Assembly (NCBI RefSeq): GCF_039542345.1
Contig: NZ_BAABHY010000001.1
Coordinates: forward strand, 620,001-684,000
Reading direction: 5' to 3'
Origin: Orbus sasakiae
Lineage (GTDB): Bacteria > Pseudomonadota > Gammaproteobacteria > Enterobacterales > Orbaceae
DNA length: 64,000 nucleotides
Of the stretch, positions 61,245-64,000 are shown in pieces. Numbering within the stretch: position 1 is the first letter of the stretch; each line of letters opens with the position of its first letter. The translations under genes were made by a program, and so were the position numbers. The notes beneath the pieces were generated by a model. It saw nothing but the letters and a program-made list of their open reading frames with translations, searched no databases and was not told where the DNA came from.

Positions 61245-61610
61245 TTGTCTTATTTTCTGTTGATGTTTCTTTGATAGTTTTTCAAACACTAACTGATAAG
61301 ATTTTATTAACTGCTCAACAACCATCTGTTCACTTGGTAATTTTCGATCATCAAGTCGTATTGAGATCCAATGAATCTTATTCATATAATACCCTTCTGT
61401 AACATAATCATAAATTTCGATCATGAGTTGATTGTCAGCTGGATCACCTTTTAACGTTAGGATCTCCTTATCTTGATTGTTCGTTCCTAAATAAGCAAAC
61501 ATTTTTTCATTAAGTAAAAATCGATATGCTTGCCATTCTACTTTGTAGTCGATACTCACACCTTTTAATTTCAGGGCTTCAGTGAAGATCCATTGATATT
61601 TTTGTCGCAT
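61242..61610 (-). CDS. MmcQ/YjbR-family protein
   Basis: About 122 residues starting MRQKYQWIFTEALKLKG, chosen because GAGG lies six bases before this ATG; an upstream frame adds a hydrophobic leader without support. The small CyaY-like fold with HWISIRLDDRKLPSEQM is typical of MmcQ/YjbR proteins. They are described as DNA-binding but lack a defined role. Convergent with ilvC. Confidence 0.82.
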   Translation of the reverse strand: MRQKYQWIFTEALKLKGVSIDYKVEWQAYRFLLNEKMFAYLGTNNQDKEILTLKGDPADNQLMIEIYDYVTEGYYMNKIHWISIRLDDRKLPSEQMVVEQLIKSYQLVFEKLSKKHQQKIRQ

Positions 61611-61880
61611 ATTTGACCTCACAAACAAGAGCAAAAAGAGATTAACATCATTCAAGCATACCGATCTTTTACGCTAATTTGAAGTGATCTTTTTGCATTT
61701 TAAAAGATCCCAAAAACCATAAAATAGATCTAATTTTAAAATTATTTAATTTTTTAGATCTAATATTAATCTTTTTATAAATTAATAAATTATAAAAAAA
61801 TAATTAAATATTTATCTGTATTTTATTTAGTTTATTTGTTATATTGTTTATTAAACACACTGCGTGTTATGGGGGGGAAT

Positions 61881-62477
61881 ATGGCCAAAAAAATAACCAT
61901 TAGACCAAGCGATAATTGGCGCTGGTATTTTGATAGCAAGTACGATTGTTTGATGCTAGAAATAGCAAACGATATGGTATTTCGTTCCCGTTATCCGGCT
62001 AAAATATTGACACCTGATGCATTTCATTCCGTTTCATTTTCCGTTGATGATGCAACGGCGTATTACTTATTCTATGAAAGCTGTAGCCAATTAAACCTGA
62101 CAGAACCTCAAAAAGTGGAGTTAGTTTTAAATGCGATTGTTGCTGCTAATTTTATAAAACCACAAATGCCAAAGAGTTGGTATTTTGTGCAGCAACCCAT
62201 GTTATTTACCCCTAGTTTTGGTGAAGTTGTAGAAGCACAAGTTCAAGATACGGGTCAATTAGTCAATTTATTCGTTGTTGAAGCAGGAATCAGTGCATCA
62301 GTTTGTCTAATCACTGAACCTAATGTCATGATGGCTGGCAAACACTTTAATATGGCGGATGTGGTTAAAGTGATGAATGATCGTCTTGCTTCTAAACATC
62401 AACGCATAAACATAACAGCAGGCACACATGAAGATGACGATGAATCTGTCATCAATCTATTTTATCAAGTCTGTTAA
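61881..62477 (+). CDS. zapC: Cell division protein ZapC
   Basis: About 198 residues from MAKKITIRPSDNWRWYFDSK, with a G-run ribosome-binding site directly before it; an earlier in-frame ATG is rejected. ZapC stabilises FtsZ protofilaments at the septum. SYSVD-like FSVDDATAYYLFYE and FIKPQMPKSWYFVQQ match the family. It lies next to ycbX, as in E. coli. Confidence 0.92.
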   Translation: MAKKITIRPSDNWRWYFDSKYDCLMLEIANDMVFRSRYPAKILTPDAFHSVSFSVDDATAYYLFYESCSQLNLTEPQKVELVLNAIVAANFIKPQMPKSWYFVQQPMLFTPSFGEVVEAQVQDTGQLVNLFVVEAGISASVCLITEPNVMMAGKHFNMADVVKVMNDRLASKHQRINITAGTHEDDDESVINLFYQVC

Positions 62478-62540
62478 TTATTAACCAAATTGTTGTAGTG
62501 GCAATACAAATCTATGGTTTGTTAAAAATAATAATGAAGC

Positions 62541-62572
62541 AAATGCCGGTCCATGGAGCCGGCATTTATATT
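62541..62572. terminator. Rho-independent terminator between zapC and ycbX
   Basis: AAATGCCGG/CCGGCATTT with a nine-base loop, between convergent genes; a T-rich stretch follows on the plus strand. Confidence 0.8.
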
Positions 62573-63688
62573 TTACTCATCGGTTTGATTAATTCGTTTC
62601 AACTTTATGTGTGATGTTTTAGGTACGCAGCTACATGCTAAAATACGGTTATTTCGCCTAATTGCAGATTGCGTCATTGGTACGACATCTCCCTCAATTA
62701 ACTCCACCTGACATCGCCCGCAAATACCGGTTCGACAAGAATACGGAATTTCAATATCATGCTGTTCTAATTGTTCTAATAATGGCTGCTGATTATTGCC
62801 CGTAAAAGAAATCGATTCAAAATTGACTTGGCATGGTTGTGCTTTCGTTATATCTTCTCTTGGAAATGATTTTATATAGTTCTTGGCGGTTTGCCTTTCT
62901 AATATTTCAATTTTATCATTCACTGATATTACGCCACAGTTTCGCGCTATCATATTGATGCCGAAATCAATATCACCTTGCTCATCTTGCCTAAAATAAC
63001 GTAATGTTTTTAGTGGTTCATTGTCAGGGTAATATTGATGGGTAGTTAAATTGACGCGCGTCATTACACAACGGCTACATGGCTTAACTAAGTCAAAAAT
63101 AATATGACCAATCTTGATTGTTTTCCAGCCGTCCTCAGCAAAGGGGAGTGCGCCGTCAATAATAATGTTACCGCGAAATTGCGTAATACTCAGTTTTTCA
63201 GGGCATTGTTGTTGCAAATAGTTAAATGATGCGGTATTTAGTAGCAGATAAGGGTAGCCATCAGCAAAAGCCAACGGTGTCGCTGGATAGCGTTTTACCA
63301 CACGATCTGGCAATTGGCCAATCCAGCGTAGTTGTACATCTTTATGCAAAAACTCACTCAAAAAACGATTCACACTGATTGATGCAATATGTGACGTAAA
63401 CTGGTTTCCCCAAACTTCAGTAGGCTCCTGGGTTGCAGAAAAGTCACTATAGTTAACTTGTATACTTTTTTGATGGTTCAATGTGATTAAAACACCCAAT
63501 GAATTTAATGTGGTTTTTAGCTGTAATAGTTGTGGCGTTTCACGGGCAGTGATAAATGAGCCATCAGGTTCACTGACCATAAAAATACGATCATGCTTTA
63601 GCCCTGTTAAAAGTGCCTCACTAGATTGTAACGCAATACCTTGCATTGATTTAATAGGGTGGATATAGAGTTGATTAACAAAGACCAT
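62573..63688 (-). CDS. ycbX: MOSC and 2Fe-2S ferredoxin domain protein YcbX
   Basis: About 371 residues from MVFVNQLYIHPIKSMQG. The N-terminal MOSC beta-barrel domain and MOSC core (CSRCVMTRVNLTTHQYYPD, with the molybdenum-ligand cysteine region) are followed by a plant-type ferredoxin domain (IPYSCRTGICGRCQVELIEG, then ACSC). YcbX transfers electrons from NADPH via CysJ to a molybdenum centre and reduces N-hydroxylated bases in E. coli. The C-terminal cluster cysteines are all present. Confidence 0.93.
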   Translation of the reverse strand: MVFVNQLYIHPIKSMQGIALQSSEALLTGLKHDRIFMVSEPDGSFITARETPQLLQLKTTLNSLGVLITLNHQKSIQVNYSDFSATQEPTEVWGNQFTSHIASISVNRFLSEFLHKDVQLRWIGQLPDRVVKRYPATPLAFADGYPYLLLNTASFNYLQQQCPEKLSITQFRGNIIIDGALPFAEDGWKTIKIGHIIFDLVKPCSRCVMTRVNLTTHQYYPDNEPLKTLRYFRQDEQGDIDFGINMIARNCGVISVNDKIEILERQTAKNYIKSFPREDITKAQPCQVNFESISFTGNNQQPLLEQLEQHDIEIPYSCRTGICGRCQVELIEGDVVPMTQSAIRRNNRILACSCVPKTSHIKLKRINQTDE

Positions 63689-64000
63689 AATATTCACAAA
63701 AGCAAAAAAATAGGCAATTAGTATAACGTTAATTAGACTTAAGTGGTAAGAAGAGTTTTATGTCTATTTCACAAGGGTAACGTTTTATAATGGGTATTAA
63801 ACATTAATTATTGTATAACAACTAAACATTATGCAGATAATCAATCATCGAATAGCAGATCATAATATCATTAGAACCTTAAAATTAGGTACGAGAAAAA
63901 TATTAATGGTTTAGCGTAAAATTTGCGATTAATAATGGACATAGCCATAATTTTAGTGTAAATTGCATTTGTCTCGATTGAGATTCCTCTCTATCTATCC
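63689..64000. other. Gene-free window end
   Basis: A+T-rich with no gene recognised. The ATGGACATAGCC near 63933 opens a frame but shows no family; the next gene probably lies beyond the window. Confidence 0.35.

Noticed and set aside
1..64000. CRISPR array or restriction/toxin-antitoxin locus
   Set aside because: No regularly spaced repeat series and no Cas, restriction-modification or paired toxin-antitoxin genes were found by eye. The immunity-like gene has no toxin beside it.

Overview
The window is a low-G+C gammaproteobacterial chromosome segment. Core gene order matches Enterobacterales: rsmC next to holD-rimI; yafD, mltD, gloB, rnhA, dnaQ and tRNA-Asp in series; ilvY divergent from ilvC; zapC beside ycbX. 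Strong A+T richness combined with this order suggests a bee- or insect-gut type family such as Orbaceae (Gilliamella-like). That assignment is inference from composition and synteny, not from a database search.

Layout. 0-2.4 kb: thiamine pyrophosphokinase (cut by the edge), rimI, holD, rsmC. 2.4-6.6 kb: a LysR regulator divergent from a CitMHS transporter and a split AtuA pair. 6.7-13.2 kb: a myo-inositol operon (transporter, IolG, a hydroxypyruvate-isomerase-like protein, IolE) divergent from a sigma-54 activator. The gap between them holds a -24/-12 promoter and repeated activator-type sites. 13.9-20.5 kb: mgtA, a small-peptide region, a phage-type repressor/Ner pair, and a secreted hydroxybutyrate-oligomer hydrolase. 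21-38 kb: mostly housekeeping genes (csp, rlmC, gshA, yafD, mltD, gloB, rnhA, dnaQ, tRNA-Asp, katA, aroA, argE) plus one adhesin-like secreted protein. katA carries FNR-like and OxyR-like sites and a (TAA)8 tract.

38.9-50.2 kb is accessory DNA starting at a tRNA-Ile2(CAT) gene. The 3' part of that tRNA is repeated exactly 1,049 bp downstream. The enclosed islet carries one Rap1a/Tai-like immunity-type gene, has tandem arm-type repeats at both ends and no integrase. Just outside lies a dead integrase tail. Almost every intact gene out to 50.1 kb encodes a lipoprotein or signal-peptide protein, mixed with pseudogenes (a ygiW-like gene, an ISAs1-like relic, an unnamed remnant, a DUF4234-like stub) and an 11-mer-repeat lipoprotein resembling LEA proteins.

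50.4-64 kb returns to ordinary genes: fructokinase with a SemiSWEET transporter, ubiT, a Na+/H+ antiporter, recO, mlaA, then a tRNA-Arg(CCT) without encoded CCA followed by an IS5-like relic, then creD, ilvY/ilvC, yjbR-like, zapC and ycbX.

The strongest candidates for something undescribed are sigma-54 control of inositol catabolism by a GAF-PAS enhancer-binding protein, and the integrase-less tRNA-Ile2 islet carrying an orphan immunity-type gene at the mouth of an exported-protein island.
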